Source: Pararhodobacter sp. CCB-MM2
GTDB lineage: Bacteria; Pseudomonadota; Alphaproteobacteria; Rhodobacterales; Rhodobacteraceae
Direction: 5' to 3'
Length of the DNA stretch: 64,000 bases
NCBI RefSeq assembly: GCF_001691415.1
Contig: NZ_LRRR01000005.1
Span: forward strand, 1 to 64,000
This document shows, in pieces, positions 15,783 to 25,456 of this stretch (position 1 is its first letter; each line of letters starts with the position of its first letter). The notes under the pieces are model-generated. The model was not told where the DNA came from, ran no database searches, and saw nothing but the letters and a program-made list of their open reading frames with translations. Both the position numbers and the translations under genes were made by a program.

Positions 15783-17402
15783 TCAGCCCGTCTCGCGCAG
15801 GCGGAAACGCTGGATCTTGCCGGTCTCGGTCTTGGGCAGGGCCCGGGTGAAGACGATCGAGCGCGGGTATTTATAAGGGGCGATGGTGGATTTGACGTGG
15901 TCCTGCAACAGCTTGGCCAGTGCATCGGAAGGCGTCTCGCCGGCGCCGAGCACGACATGCGCCTCGACGATGGTGCCGCGCTGCTCATCCGGCGCGCCGA
16001 TCACCGCGCATTCGGCCACGGCGGGATGCGCCAGCAGCGCCGCCTCGACCTCGGGCCCGGCGATGTTGTAGCCGGCCGAGACGATCATGTCGTCATTGCG
16101 GGCGGCGAAGTGGAAATAGCCGTCCTTGTCCATGACGAAGGTGTCGCCGGTGATGTTCCAGCCGTTCTGGACATATTCGCCCTGCCGGTCGCCATAGAGA
16201 TAGCGGCAACCGGTCGGCCCGCGTACGGCCAGACGCCCCGGCTCGCCCGCCGGCAGCTCCACCCCATCGGGGCCGACAACCCGCGCCTCGTAGCCGGTGA
16301 CGGGCTTGCCTGTGCAGGCCGGGCGATGGTCGGTGAAGCGGTTGGTGACGAAGATATGCAGCATCTCGGTCGCGCCGATCCCGTCGAGCATGGGCTTCCC
16401 GGTCTTCTGCCTCCATTCGTCATAGACCGGCCCCGGCAGCGTCTCACCGGCCGAGACGGCAGCGCGCAGCGAGGTCAGATCCGCCCCCTCGTCCATCGCC
16501 CGCATCATTGCGCGGTAGGCGGTGGGCGCGGTGAAGCAAACGGTCGCGCGGTATTTCTGGATGATCTCGATCATGTTCGGCGGCGTCGCGTTCTCCAAGA
16601 GCGTCGCGGCCGCGCCGAACCGCAGCGGGAAGATCGCGAGGCCCCCCAGCCCGAAGGTGAAGGCCAGAGGCGGCGAGCCGACGAAGATATCCTCAGGCAC
16701 CACGCCCAACACTTCCTTCGCGTAACCATCGGCGATGATCAGCAGATCGCGGTGGAAATGCAGCGTCGCCTTGGGCTTGCCGGTCGACCCTGAGGTGAAG
16801 CCGATGAGCGCCACATCGTCTTGCGAGGTCGGCACGGCCTCAAACGTCACGGGCTTTTCCAGCGCCAGTCGGTCCAGTTCCGCATCGTGGTTCGAGGTGC
16901 CGTCGAAACCCACTACCGTCTTCAAATAGGGGCTGTCCTTGGCGCAGGCGGTCAGCTCGTCCATCAGCCGCGTGTCGCACAGCGCATGGGTGATCTGCGC
17001 GCTCTCGACGTATTTGGCCAACTCGCCCGCCCGCAGCATCGGCATGGTGTTGATCACCACCGCCCCCGCCTTGGTCGCCGCCAGCCAGCAGGCCACCATC
17101 GCCGGGTTGTTGGCCGAGCGGATCAGCACCCGATTGCCCGGCTTCACGCCCAGATCCTCAACCAGCGCGCGGGCCAGACGGTTGGTCCAGTCCGACAGCT
17201 CCTTGTAGGTCCGCCGCCGGCCATTGCCGATCAGCGCGGTGTGGTCGCCGAAGCCCTTGGCGACCATCGCATCGGTCAACTCGACACCCGCGTTCAGCAC
17301 ATCGGGATAGTCGAAGCCGTCCAGGCGCAATTCCGGCCAAGTCTCGGGCGCGGGAAGGTTGTCGCGGGTGAAGCTGTCGACATGGGAGGAAGGTCTCAGC
17401 AT
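15783..17402 (-). CDS. Aromatic acid-CoA ligase, probably 2-aminobenzoate-CoA ligase
   Basis: A 539-residue adenylate-forming enzyme of the benzoate/2-aminobenzoate-CoA ligase group. Motifs: GFTSGSTGKPKATLHFHRD (AMP-binding P-loop), GATEMLHIF (A5), WNITGDTF (Asp of the hinge region) and PKTETGKIQRFRLRE (A10 lysine). It would activate an aromatic carboxylate with ATP and CoA in the cytoplasm as the first catabolic step. Placement in one operon with a bifunctional aminobenzoyl-CoA monooxygenase/reductase homologue makes anthranilate the leading substrate; benzoate or salicylate remain possible. Confidence 0.87.
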   Translation of the reverse strand: MLRPSSHVDSFTRDNLPAPETWPELRLDGFDYPDVLNAGVELTDAMVAKGFGDHTALIGNGRRRTYKELSDWTNRLARALVEDLGVKPGNRVLIRSANNPAMVACWLAATKAGAVVINTMPMLRAGELAKYVESAQITHALCDTRLMDELTACAKDSPYLKTVVGFDGTSNHDAELDRLALEKPVTFEAVPTSQDDVALIGFTSGSTGKPKATLHFHRDLLIIADGYAKEVLGVVPEDIFVGSPPLAFTFGLGGLAIFPLRFGAAATLLENATPPNMIEIIQKYRATVCFTAPTAYRAMMRAMDEGADLTSLRAAVSAGETLPGPVYDEWRQKTGKPMLDGIGATEMLHIFVTNRFTDHRPACTGKPVTGYEARVVGPDGVELPAGEPGRLAVRGPTGCRYLYGDRQGEYVQNGWNITGDTFVMDKDGYFHFAARNDDMIVSAGYNIAGPEVEAALLAHPAVAECAVIGAPDEQRGTIVEAHVVLGAGETPSDALAKLLQDHVKSTIAPYKYPRSIVFTRALPKTETGKIQRFRLRETG

Positions 17403-17447
17403 CTCACATCTCCTGTTGGGGGAACGCCGGGTTGTCCCGGTCTTGGG

Positions 17448-18593
17448 TTAGCTTTGGTGGGCAGCGAGGGTCTGGCGCGCGATCACGACGCGCTGCACGT
17501 CAGAAGCCCCCTCGTAAATTCTGAGCGCCCGGATCTCGCGGTAAAGGCTCTCGACGATCTCGCCCGAGCGCACACCATCGCCGCCATGCAGCTGCACGGC
17601 GCGGTCAATGACCTTTTGCGCCTGATCGGTGGCAAACAGCTTCGCCATCGCCGCCTCTCGGGTCACACGAGGCGCCCCGGAATCCTTGGTCCAGGCGGCG
17701 CGGTAGACCAGCAGGGCCGAGGCATCGACATCCATCGCCATGTCCGCGATATGCCCCTGCACCATCTGCAGATCGAACAGGGGCGCACCCTGCACCTGAC
17801 GGCTGGTCACCCGGTCCAGGGCCTCGTCCAGCGCGCGGCGGGCGAAGCCAAGCGCGGCCGCCGCGACCGAGGAGCGGAACACATCGAGGACCGACATGGC
17901 GATGCGGAACCCCTGCCCCGGCCCGCCGATCATCGCCGAGGCCGGCACCCGGCAATCCGTGAAGCGCAGACGCGCCAACGGATGCGGCGCGATGGTGTGC
18001 AACCGCTCGACCACCTCGAAGCCCGGCAGATCGGGGGTGACGATGAAGCAGGACAGCCCCTTCGCGCCCGGCGCCTCGCCGGTGCGGGCGAACAGCGTGT
18101 AGACATCGGCGATGCCACCATTGGAAATCCACGTCTTCTCGCCGTTCAGAACGTAGTCGTCGCCGTCCCGGGTGGCGGTCATGGTGGAATTCGCCACATC
18201 CGAGCCCGATTGCGGCTCGGTCAGCGCGAAGGCCGAAATCGCCTTGCCGCCGCGCGTCAGCGGCAACCAATGCGCGCGTTGCTCAGGACTGCCGAAGAGC
18301 GAAATCGCCCCCGTCCCCAGCCCCTGCATGGCAAAGGCGAAATCCGCCAAACCGTCATGCCGAGCCAAGGTCTCGCGAATGAGGCACAGGCTGCGCACAT
18401 CGAGCCGCCCATCCGGCGCCCCCGAATGCAGTGCCACGCCCGCCTCACCCATCGCGCTCACCAACGCGCGGCAGGCCGCATCGGTATCGCTGTGGTCGAT
18501 GTCCAGCCCGGCCGCGAAATCCTCGACCTGCGCGGCCAGGGCCCGATGCCGATCCTCGAAAAACGGCCAGTCCAGAAAGCTGCGATCTGCCAT
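17448..18593 (-). CDS. Acyl-CoA dehydrogenase
   Basis: A 381-residue FAD-dependent acyl-CoA dehydrogenase. Motifs: [21 protein letters not shown] (first signature), [11 protein letters not shown], and the C-terminal signature [39 protein letters not shown]. The residue before the ASDVQ block is Gly-associated as in most members, and the catalytic Glu is in YEGASD. It would introduce a 2,3 double bond in a CoA thioester, passing electrons to ETF. In this operon it is a candidate for a beta-oxidation-like step on the alicyclic or ring-opened product. Confidence 0.9.
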   Translation of the reverse strand: MADRSFLDWPFFEDRHRALAAQVEDFAAGLDIDHSDTDAACRALVSAMGEAGVALHSGAPDGRLDVRSLCLIRETLARHDGLADFAFAMQGLGTGAISLFGSPEQRAHWLPLTRGGKAISAFALTEPQSGSDVANSTMTATRDGDDYVLNGEKTWISNGGIADVYTLFARTGEAPGAKGLSCFIVTPDLPGFEVVERLHTIAPHPLARLRFTDCRVPASAMIGGPGQGFRIAMSVLDVFRSSVAAAALGFARRALDEALDRVTSRQVQGAPLFDLQMVQGHIADMAMDVDASALLVYRAAWTKDSGAPRVTREAAMAKLFATDQAQKVIDRAVQLHGGDGVRSGEIVESLYREIRALRIYEGASDVQRVVIARQTLAAHQS

Positions 18594-18599
18594 ATCACC

Positions 18600-18643
18600 T
18601 TGTCCTCAATACTCGCGGGGGTCCGGGGGCGGCAGCCCCCGGC
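18600..18643. repeat. Intergenic GC-rich palindromic repeat, copy B
   Basis: The order of parts matches the copy at 5343-5384: TTGTCCTCAATACTC, then GGGGGTCCGGGGG, then an 8-bp hairpin (CCGGGGGC at 18623-18630, GCCCCCGG at 18635-18642). It sits between the enoyl-CoA hydratase stop and the acyl-CoA dehydrogenase start, inside an operon, so it probably does not fully block transcription. Confidence 0.7.
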
Positions 18644-19435
18644 TTAGTCACCCTCGAAAACCGGCTTTTCCTTCTTCACGAAAGCCTCATAGGCCCGCGT
18701 GAAATCCTGCCCCTGCATGCAGATCGCCTGCGCCTGCGCTTCGGCCTCGATGGCCTGCTCCAGACCCATCGACCATTCCTGCGCCAGCATGGTCTTGGTC
18801 ATCATATTGGCGAAGCCCGGCCCCTCGGCGATGCGCGCCGCAAACTCGCCGGCCGTCGCCAACAGCTGATCGGGCTCGACCACGCGGTTGAAGAAGCCCC
18901 AGTTGTAGCCCTCTTCGGCCGACATCGACCGCCCGAGATACAAGAGCTCCGCCGCCCGACCCTGACCGATGATGCGCGGCAGGATCGCGCAGGCGCCCAT
19001 GTCGCAGCCGGCAAGGCCCACGCGGTTGAACAGGAAGGCGGTCTTCGCCGAGGGCGTCGCCACCCGCAGGTCCGAAGCCATCGCGATGATCGCCCCCGCG
19101 CCGGCGCAGACCCCGTCCACCGCCGCGATGATAGGTTTGCCGCAGCCGATCATGGCCTTCACCAGATCGCCGGTCATGCGGGTGAAGGCCAGAAGCTCCT
19201 TCATGCTCATGCGCGTCAGCGGCCCGATAATGTCATGCACATCGCCGCCGGAGCTGAAATTCCCGCCGTTCGGCGCGAAGATCACCGCCTTGATCTCGTC
19301 GTCATAGACGAGGCTCCGGAACCAGTCGCGCAGCTCGGCATAGCTGTCGAAGGTCAGCGGGTTCTTGCGCTCGGGCCGGTCGAGCGAGACCGTCGCGATG
19401 CCGTTCTCGACGCTCAGAAGGAAGTGTTGAGGCAT
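18644..19435 (-). CDS. Enoyl-CoA hydratase/isomerase family protein
   Basis: A 263-residue crotonase-fold protein. Visible elements are the N-terminal [14 protein letters not shown], the oxyanion-hole strand [20 protein letters not shown], and [26 protein letters not shown]. At the usual second catalytic Glu position the sequence reads LAGCDMGAC rather than the standard Leu-x-Pro-(Asp/Glu), so the chemistry may be hydratase, isomerase or ring-opening hydrolase rather than a canonical hydratase. It starts 8 bp after the SDR stop in the aromatic-CoA operon. Confidence 0.88.
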   Translation of the reverse strand: MPQHFLLSVENGIATVSLDRPERKNPLTFDSYAELRDWFRSLVYDDEIKAVIFAPNGGNFSSGGDVHDIIGPLTRMSMKELLAFTRMTGDLVKAMIGCGKPIIAAVDGVCAGAGAIIAMASDLRVATPSAKTAFLFNRVGLAGCDMGACAILPRIIGQGRAAELLYLGRSMSAEEGYNWGFFNRVVEPDQLLATAGEFAARIAEGPGFANMMTKTMLAQEWSMGLEQAIEAEAQAQAICMQGQDFTRAYEAFVKKEKPVFEGD

Positions 19436-19443
19436 GGGAACTC

Positions 19444-20163
19444 CTAGATCTCGCCGCCCGACAGGCTCAGCGCATGGCCGTTGATCATCCGCGCCTCGGG
19501 CGAGGCGAGGTAGAGGGCGGCGCTGGCCACCTCGTCGGGGCGGATCAGCCCGCCGATGGGATTGCCGCTGGCGACCAGGGCCTCGGCCTTGGCGCGATCA
19601 TAGCCCTTCTTCGCCATCAGCCCTTCGATTGCCGTCTGGGCCAGAGGCGTGTCAACGAAGCCCGGGCAGATCGCGTTGCAGGTGATGCCCTGCTTGGCCA
19701 CCTCTTGCGCGACGGAGCGCACCAGTCCCAGAACCCCGTGCTTTGCCGAGGCATAGGCGGCGATCGTGGCCCCCCCTTTGAGGCTCGCGGTCGAGGCGAT
19801 CGCAATGAGCCGCCCGCCCGGTGTCATGCCGTTCAGCGCCGCACGGAAGGTCAGGAAGGTGCCCGTCAGCGTCACGGCCAGCATGTCGTTCCACTGATCG
19901 AGCGTCGTGTCGCGCAGCTTCGCGGCGGGGCCGCCGCCGGCATTGGCGACGACCACATCGAAGGGCAGCTCGAACAGCGCCGCGACCTGCGCCTCATCCG
20001 TCACATCCGCTTGGGCGAGGGTCATGGCATAGCCCTCGGCCGTCTCCTGCAGCGCGTCGAGGCGGCGGCCGCAGATGGTGACGGCATCCCCCGCCTCGGC
20101 GAAGGCGCGGGCGATGGCGCGGCCGATGCCCGACCCGCCCCCGGTGACCAAGACGCGCCTCAT
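19444..20163 (-). CDS. Short-chain dehydrogenase/reductase (probable hydroxyacyl-CoA dehydrogenase)
   Basis: A 239-residue classical SDR: the nucleotide-binding [12 protein letters not shown] at the N-terminus, VVANAGGGP, the catalytic Ser in [10 protein letters not shown], and Tyr-x-x-x-Lys in AYASAKHG. The ATG at 20163 overlaps the stop of the upstream monooxygenase/reductase (ATGA), indicating translational coupling. In context it is likely to oxidise a hydroxy group on an alicyclic or acyl CoA thioester with NAD(P). Confidence 0.9.
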   Translation of the reverse strand: MRRVLVTGGGSGIGRAIARAFAEAGDAVTICGRRLDALQETAEGYAMTLAQADVTDEAQVAALFELPFDVVVANAGGGPAAKLRDTTLDQWNDMLAVTLTGTFLTFRAALNGMTPGGRLIAIASTASLKGGATIAAYASAKHGVLGLVRSVAQEVAKQGITCNAICPGFVDTPLAQTAIEGLMAKKGYDRAKAEALVASGNPIGGLIRPDEVASAALYLASPEARMINGHALSLSGGEI

Positions 20164-22457
20164 GCCCGCAGGGTTTCCGCTTCGCGGTCGGCCAGCCGCC
20201 ACGATTGATCACGACCCGCCAGATACGGCAGCGGCCAATCCGGCGCGGCGCGGTCGCCGAGGCGGGTCGCCTCGTGCAGGGTCCAATAGGGATCGGAGAG
20301 ATGCGGGCGGCCCACGGCGACCAGATCCGCGCGACCGGCGATCAGGATCGAGTTCGCATGGTCCGCTTCCGAGATATTGCCAACCGCCATGGTGCGGATG
20401 CCCGCCTCGTTGCGGATGCGGTCCGAGAACGGGGTCTGGAACATCCGGCCGTAGACCGGGCGCGCCTCGACCGAGGTCTGGCCCGCCGAGACGTCGATCA
20501 GATCGGCACCCGCCTCGGTGAACATCTTGGCGATTTCAACGGCTTCCGAGGGGGTCACGCCCGCGTCGCCGACCCAGTCGTTGGCCGAGATCCGCACTGA
20601 CATCGGCGTGCCCTGTGGTACCACCGCGCGCATGGCGGCGAAGACTTCGAGCGGCCAGCGCATCCGGTTCTCCAGCGAGCCGCCGTATTGGTCCGTTCTT
20701 TGGTTCGACATCGGCGAGATGAAGGACGACACCAGATACCCATGCGCCGCGTGCAGCTCGATCATGTCGAAGCCCGCGCGGACGGCCATTTCCGTCGAGG
20801 CCACGAACTCGGCCTTAATCTGATCCATCTCCGACTTGGTGATCTCGCGCGGCGTGGCGTTGCGCTTGGACCACGGCAGGGCCGAGGCCGAGACGAGATC
20901 CCAGTTACCGTCCTTCAGCGGCAGATCCATGCCTTCCCAGCCGATATTGGTCGAGCCCTTGCGGCCCGAATGACCGATCTGGCAGCAGATCTTGGCATCG
21001 GTCTCGGCATGGACGAACGCGGTCAGGCGCGTCCACGCGGCCTCGTGCTCGGGCGCATAGAGGCCGGGGCAGCCCGGGGTGATGCGGCCCTCGGGCGAGA
21101 CGCAGGTCATCTCGGTATAGACCAGCCCCGCGCCACCCTTGGCGCGCTCGCCATAATGGATCAGGTGCCAGTCGGTCGGGCAGCCATCGACGGCCTTGTA
21201 TTGCGCCATCGGCGAGACGACGATGCGGTTCTTCAGCGCCATGTCGCGCAGCTGGAACGGCGCGAACATCGGCGCGCGCAGCGGCGCGTCCGGCGCGGCA
21301 CCGGCCTGATCCATGAACCAACGCTCGGCGCCCTCGAGCCAGGCCTTGTCGCGCAGGCGCAGGTTCTCATGGCTGATGCGCTGCGAGCGGGTCAGCAGCG
21401 AATAGTTGAACTGCACCGGATCGAGATCGAGATACCGCTCGACTTCCTCGAACCATTCCAGCGAGTTGCGGGCCGCGGATTGCAGGCGCAGCACTTCGAC
21501 GCGGCGCTCGTCCTGATACCGCTCGAAGGCGGCTTCCATCGTGGGTTCGGAATGCAGGTAATCGGCCAGCGCGATGGCAGAATCGAAGGCCAGCCGCGAG
21601 CCCGAGCCGATCGAGAAATGCGCGGTCGCCGAGGCATCTCCCAGCAGAACGACATTCTCATGGTGCCATTTCTCGCACAGCACGCGCGGGAAGTTCATCC
21701 AGACGGCCGAGCCGCGCAGATGGGCGGCGTTGGACATCAACTCATGCCCGCCGAGATGGGAGGCGAAGACCTCGCGGCATTTCTCGACGATCTCTTCCTT
21801 CGTCATGCCTTCGAAGCCGAACTTCTCCCAGGTCTCCTGCGAGCATTCGACAATGAACGTCGCGGTATCGGCGTCGAACTGGTAGACATGCGCCCAGATC
21901 CAGCCGTGCTCGGTCTTCTCGAAGATGAAGGTGAAGGCGTCGTCGAATTTCTGATGCGTGCCCAGCCAGATGAACTTGCAGGCGCGCATCTCGACGTCGG
22001 GTTTGAACACCTCGGCGTATTCCTGACGCACGCGGGAATTGATGCCATCCGCACCGACCACGAGGTCGTATTCCTTCCGGTAGTCCTCGGCCGATTTGAA
22101 CTCGGTCTCGAAGCGCAGATCGACGCCCAGTTCGCGGGCGCGCTGCTGCAGGAGGATCAGCATCTGCTTGCGGCCGATACCGGCGAAGCCATGCCCGCCC
22201 GAGACCGTGCGCACGCCGTCATGCACCACGGCGATGTCGTCCCAATAGGCGAAATGCGAGCGGATCGCCTCGGCGCTGATCGGATCGTTCTCGGCGAGGT
22301 TCGAGAGCGCGTCATCCGAGAGCACCACGCCCCAGCCGAAGGTGTCGTTGGCGCGGTTACGCTCGATCACCACGACCTCGTGCGAGGGGTCACGCAGCTT
22401 CATCGAGATGGCGAAATAGAGGCCGGCAGGTCCGCCGCCAAGACAGGCAATCCGCAT
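20160..22457 (-). CDS. Bifunctional FAD monooxygenase / Old Yellow Enzyme reductase, 2-aminobenzoyl-CoA monooxygenase/reductase type
   Basis: A 765-residue fusion. Residues 1-380 are a class A FAD monooxygenase ([18 protein letters not shown] dinucleotide motif, [12 protein letters not shown], and [17 protein letters not shown] for flavin binding). Residues 390-755 are an Old Yellow Enzyme-type reductase ([49 protein letters not shown]). This layout is known from 2-aminobenzoyl-CoA monooxygenase/reductase, which hydroxylates and partly reduces the ring of anthraniloyl-CoA; salicylyl-CoA hydroxylases resemble the N-terminal half only. The ATG at 22457 has AAGGG at suitable spacing. It is the first gene of the operon, under a region with MarR-type operators. 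Confidence 0.9.
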   Translation of the reverse strand: MRIACLGGGPAGLYFAISMKLRDPSHEVVVIERNRANDTFGWGVVLSDDALSNLAENDPISAEAIRSHFAYWDDIAVVHDGVRTVSGGHGFAGIGRKQMLILLQQRARELGVDLRFETEFKSAEDYRKEYDLVVGADGINSRVRQEYAEVFKPDVEMRACKFIWLGTHQKFDDAFTFIFEKTEHGWIWAHVYQFDADTATFIVECSQETWEKFGFEGMTKEEIVEKCREVFASHLGGHELMSNAAHLRGSAVWMNFPRVLCEKWHHENVVLLGDASATAHFSIGSGSRLAFDSAIALADYLHSEPTMEAAFERYQDERRVEVLRLQSAARNSLEWFEEVERYLDLDPVQFNYSLLTRSQRISHENLRLRDKAWLEGAERWFMDQAGAAPDAPLRAPMFAPFQLRDMALKNRIVVSPMAQYKAVDGCPTDWHLIHYGERAKGGAGLVYTEMTCVSPEGRITPGCPGLYAPEHEAAWTRLTAFVHAETDAKICCQIGHSGRKGSTNIGWEGMDLPLKDGNWDLVSASALPWSKRNATPREITKSEMDQIKAEFVASTEMAVRAGFDMIELHAAHGYLVSSFISPMSNQRTDQYGGSLENRMRWPLEVFAAMRAVVPQGTPMSVRISANDWVGDAGVTPSEAVEIAKMFTEAGADLIDVSAGQTSVEARPVYGRMFQTPFSDRIRNEAGIRTMAVGNISEADHANSILIAGRADLVAVGRPHLSDPYWTLHEATRLGDRAAPDWPLPYLAGRDQSWRLADREAETLRA

Positions 22458-22544
22458 GATCATCCCTTGCAATGCTTCGATCGGGCCGTTCGGAGGGCCC
22501 CGTCACGACTCAGGAAAGCACCAAACCGGAGACGTTTCAACATT

Positions 22545-22566
22545 AAAGTTTTAAACTTGAAACTTT
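22545..22566. promoter_or_regulatory. Candidate MarR operator, site 1
   Basis: A 22-bp AT-rich palindrome pairing at 18 of 22 symmetric positions, with outer arms AAAGTTT and AAACTTT and the core ACTTGAAA (22555-22562). It lies about 90 bp upstream of the monooxygenase/reductase start in the divergent intergenic region. Confidence 0.55.
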
Positions 22567-22629
22567 AGCGGGTTGGCCGGCAGATGAAGACCATGCTTGA
22601 TCCGCGAAATCTCAAGCTTAAACTTTCAG

Positions 22630-22637
22630 ACTTGAAA
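22630..22637. promoter_or_regulatory. Candidate MarR operator core, site 2
   Basis: The octamer ACTTGAAA recurs here, within an AT-rich stretch (22612-22640) that also contains CAAG and CTTG arms. It lies between the other operator and the marR start (22723), so it could serve marR autoregulation. Confidence 0.4.
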
Positions 22638-22722
22638 TTTCCGCGCGGCGCCTGTTTGCCCTGCCCTCGCGACAGACCCGAACACAGACCCCGAAAACAG
22701 CCCCTGAACCCGGAGCCGCAGG

Positions 22723-23175
22723 ATGACCGAGAGCGTGCAAGACCCCCTCAGCAAGCGGCGACTGAAAGCCTGGATTCGCCTGTTGAACGTGACCCGTCAG
22801 GCCGAGAATCAGTTGCGCGAGTTCCTGCGGGTGAACCACGAAACCACCCTGCCCCGCTTCGACGTCATGGCCGCGCTGTGGCGGCGGCGTGACGGGTTGA
22901 CCATGTCCGAACTGAGCCGCGCCTTGCTGGTCTCGAACGGCAACGCCACCGCCGTGGTCGACCGGCTGGAGCGTGAGGGATTCGTCCTGCGCACCCCCGT
23001 GGCCAACGACCGCCGAACGGTCCGCGCCACCCTGACGGAGGCCGGGATGGTCGCCTTCGAATCGATGGCCTCGGCCCATGAGCGCGAGGTGAACACGCTG
23101 TTCGAGCGTCTGGACGCCGATGACCTCGACCAGTTGCGCGCCATTTTGCAAAAGGCCCTCGCACGCGAGGATTGA
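22723..23175 (+). CDS. MarR-family transcriptional regulator
   Basis: A 150-residue MarR regulator with a winged helix-turn-helix including LTMSELSRALLVSNGNATAVVDRLEREG and the wing DRRTVRATLTEAG. MarR proteins of this type repress aromatic degradation operons and release DNA on binding the aromatic acid or its CoA thioester. It sits exactly between the catabolic operon (minus strand) and the ABC importer (plus strand). ACTTGAAA-containing palindromes occur in both promoter regions, so it probably controls both. The ATG at 22723 is preceded by CGGAG. Confidence 0.9.
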   Translation: MTESVQDPLSKRRLKAWIRLLNVTRQAENQLREFLRVNHETTLPRFDVMAALWRRRDGLTMSELSRALLVSNGNATAVVDRLEREGFVLRTPVANDRRTVRATLTEAGMVAFESMASAHEREVNTLFERLDADDLDQLRAILQKALARED

Positions 23176-23232
23176 CTGCGCGCGAGGCGGTTTGCCGCGC
23201 GAACAGGCAGGCTGTCAAAGCAACATTTTGGA

Positions 23233-23252
23233 CTTGAAATAATTCTTGCAAG
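23233..23252. promoter_or_regulatory. Candidate MarR operator, site 3, before the ABC importer
   Basis: The 20-bp sequence CTTGAAATAATTCTTGCAAG pairs at 16 of 20 symmetric positions and includes the last seven bases of an ACTTGAAA octamer (23232-23239) shared with sites 1 and 2. It lies 73 bp upstream of the substrate-binding protein start. Confidence 0.55.
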
Positions 23253-23325
23253 GTTGATCGAGACTGCTACGCTCCCCCCATCAGGCCGCGACAGAACGGC
23301 CCTCAACCTCTGGGGAGATATCCTG

Positions 23326-24471
23326 ATGACCCTTCACAAGACCCTTCTGGCCGGCGCCTCGGCCCTGGCGCTCTCGACCGGTGCGGCGATGGCCGATCCG
23401 GTGACCGTGGGCCTGATCACCACGCTGTCAGGCGGCGGCGCGGGCCTCGGCGTCGATATCCGCGACGGCTTCCAGCTGGCGCTGGACATGGCCGGCACCG
23501 ATGCCATCCATCTCGTCGTCGAGGATGACGGCCAGCGCCCCGAGGCCGCCGTGCAGATCGCCGATCGCATGATCCAGTCGGAAGGCGCGCAGATCCTGAC
23601 CGGCATCGTCTGGTCGAACCTCGCCATGGCCGTGGTGCCCGCCGTGACCGCGCAGGACGTGATCTATATCTCGCCGAACGCCGGTCCCTCGGCACTGGCC
23701 GGCGCGGGCTGCACGCCCAACTACTTCAACGCGGCCTATCAGAACGACACCATGCACGAGGCCGCGGGCGAATACGCCAACACGCTCGGCTATCAGAACG
23801 CCTTTATCATGGCGCCGAACTACCCGGCAGGCGTTGACGCGCTGACCGGCTTCAAGCGCTTCTTCCAGGGCGAGCTGGCCGGTGAGGTGTATACCCAGCT
23901 GGGCCAGACCGATTTCGCCGCCGAGATCGCGCAGATCCGGGCCTCGGGCGCCGATTCGATCTTCATCTTCGAGCCGGGCGGTATGGGCATCAGCTTCATG
24001 CGCCAATACGCGCAATCGGGCGTCGACCTGCCGATCATCTCGGCGGCCTTCACCTTCAGCCAGGACGTGCTGCCGGCCGTGGGCGATGCGGCTTTGGGCG
24101 TGATCAACACCGCCGAATGGTCGCCGGACATGGACAACGAGGCGAACACCGCCTTCGTCGCCGGTTTCCAGGAAGCCTATGACCGCCTGCCCTCGGTCTA
24201 TGCCGCGCAGGCCTTCGACACGGCGAACCTGATCCTCTCGGCCCTGAATGCCGCCGATATCTCGGATCTGGACGCGTTCCGGGCGGCGCTTCGGGCGGCT
24301 GACTTCGACGCCGTGCGCGGTGAGTTCGCCTTCGGCAACAACCAGCACCCGATCCAGAACTACTATGCCCGCGAGGTCGTGTCGGTCGACGGCGTGCTGA
24401 CCAACCGGATCGTCGGTACCGCCTTCGAGAACCATCAGGACGTCTACGCCGCCGATTGCGGCATGGAATGA
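23326..24471 (+). CDS. Branched-chain-amino-acid-type ABC transporter substrate-binding protein
   Basis: A 381-residue periplasmic binding protein of the LivK type (Peripla_BP_6), with signal peptide MTLHKTLLAGASALALSTGA cut near AMA-DP. Patterns include TVGLITTLSGGGAGLGVDIRDGFQLAL and DDGQRPEAAVQIADRMI. Homologous binding proteins carry leucine/isoleucine/valine but also benzoate, protocatechuate or other aromatic acids. The adjacent aromatic-CoA operon and shared MarR sites make aromatic-acid (anthranilate-like) uptake the likelier role. The ATG at 23326 is preceded by GGGGAG. First gene of a five-gene importer. Confidence 0.88.
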   Translation: MTLHKTLLAGASALALSTGAAMADPVTVGLITTLSGGGAGLGVDIRDGFQLALDMAGTDAIHLVVEDDGQRPEAAVQIADRMIQSEGAQILTGIVWSNLAMAVVPAVTAQDVIYISPNAGPSALAGAGCTPNYFNAAYQNDTMHEAAGEYANTLGYQNAFIMAPNYPAGVDALTGFKRFFQGELAGEVYTQLGQTDFAAEIAQIRASGADSIFIFEPGGMGISFMRQYAQSGVDLPIISAAFTFSQDVLPAVGDAALGVINTAEWSPDMDNEANTAFVAGFQEAYDRLPSVYAAQAFDTANLILSALNAADISDLDAFRAALRAADFDAVRGEFAFGNNQHPIQNYYAREVVSVDGVLTNRIVGTAFENHQDVYAADCGME

Positions 24472-24538
24472 TCCGCTTGAGGGGTGCAGGCTACGAGCCC
24501 GCACCCCTCGTCCTTCAACGGCCCGCCCTGGGGGTACC

Positions 24539-25456
24539 GTGACCGCCGCTCTCCTCTTCGAACAATTCCTCAACGGCCTGCAATTCGGGCTGATGCTGTT
24601 CCTCATGTCCGCCGGCCTGACGCTGGTGTTCGGCGTGATGGGGCTGATCAACCTCGCGCATGGCTCGCTGTTCATGATCGGCGCCTTCTTCTGCGCCGCC
24701 GCCGCCGGGCTGACCGGCAATTTCTGGCTGGGCCTCGCCGCCGGCATGGCCGCCGCCGCCGCCGCGGGCGCGCTGATCGAGATGACGGTGCTGCGCCGGC
24801 TCTACAGCCGCGACCACCTCGATCAGGTGCTGGCGACCTATGCGCTGATCCTGATCCTGAGCGAGGGCACCAAGATCCTGTTCGGGCCGTTCCCGCTGTA
24901 TCTCGATGTGCCGCCGCTGCTGACGGGGACGGTGAACCTCGGGCTCACGGAATATCCGCTCTATCGCCTCGCGCTGATCGGCTTCGGCCTTCTGGTCGCG
25001 GTGGGTCTGTGGTTCCTGATCGCGCGCACCCGGTTGGGTGTCCGCATCCGCGCCGGCGAGAACGACCGGGAGATGATCGCCGCCCTCGGCGTCAACATCC
25101 GCGCGCTGTACACCGTGGTCTTCGCACTGGGTGCGGGGCTTGCGGGCATGGCGGGCGCGCTGGTCGGCGCCGTGCAATCGGTGCAGGTGGGCATGGGCGA
25201 GCCGGTGCTGATCCTCGCCTTCGTGGTCATCGTCATCGGCGGCATCGGCTCGATCCGGGGGGCGATGGTCGGGGCGCTCATGGTGGGCATCATCGACACG
25301 ATGGGCCGTTTCCTGCTGCCGCGCATCTTCGCCACCTTCATGGAGGTGAACCAGGCGAGCGGCGTCGGCGCCGCGCTGGCCTCGATGCTGATCTATCTTC
25401 TGATGGCGCTGGTCCTCGTGATCAAGCCCAAGGGACTGTTCCCGATCCATGGCTGA
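24539..25456 (+). CDS. ABC transporter permease, LivH type
   Basis: A 305-residue inner-membrane permease of the BPD_transp_2 (LivH) family with about eight hydrophobic helices, such as QFGLMLFLMSAGLTLVFGVMG near the N-terminus. The coupling-loop region is around ENDREMIAALGVNIRALY. It starts with GTG at 24539. Its end overlaps livM by 8 bp. It partners with the LivM-type permease to form the translocation pore for the adjacent binding protein. Confidence 0.9.
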   Translation: MTAALLFEQFLNGLQFGLMLFLMSAGLTLVFGVMGLINLAHGSLFMIGAFFCAAAAGLTGNFWLGLAAGMAAAAAAGALIEMTVLRRLYSRDHLDQVLATYALILILSEGTKILFGPFPLYLDVPPLLTGTVNLGLTEYPLYRLALIGFGLLVAVGLWFLIARTRLGVRIRAGENDREMIAALGVNIRALYTVVFALGAGLAGMAGALVGAVQSVQVGMGEPVLILAFVVIVIGGIGSIRGAMVGALMVGIIDTMGRFLLPRIFATFMEVNQASGVGAALASMLIYLLMALVLVIKPKGLFPIHG

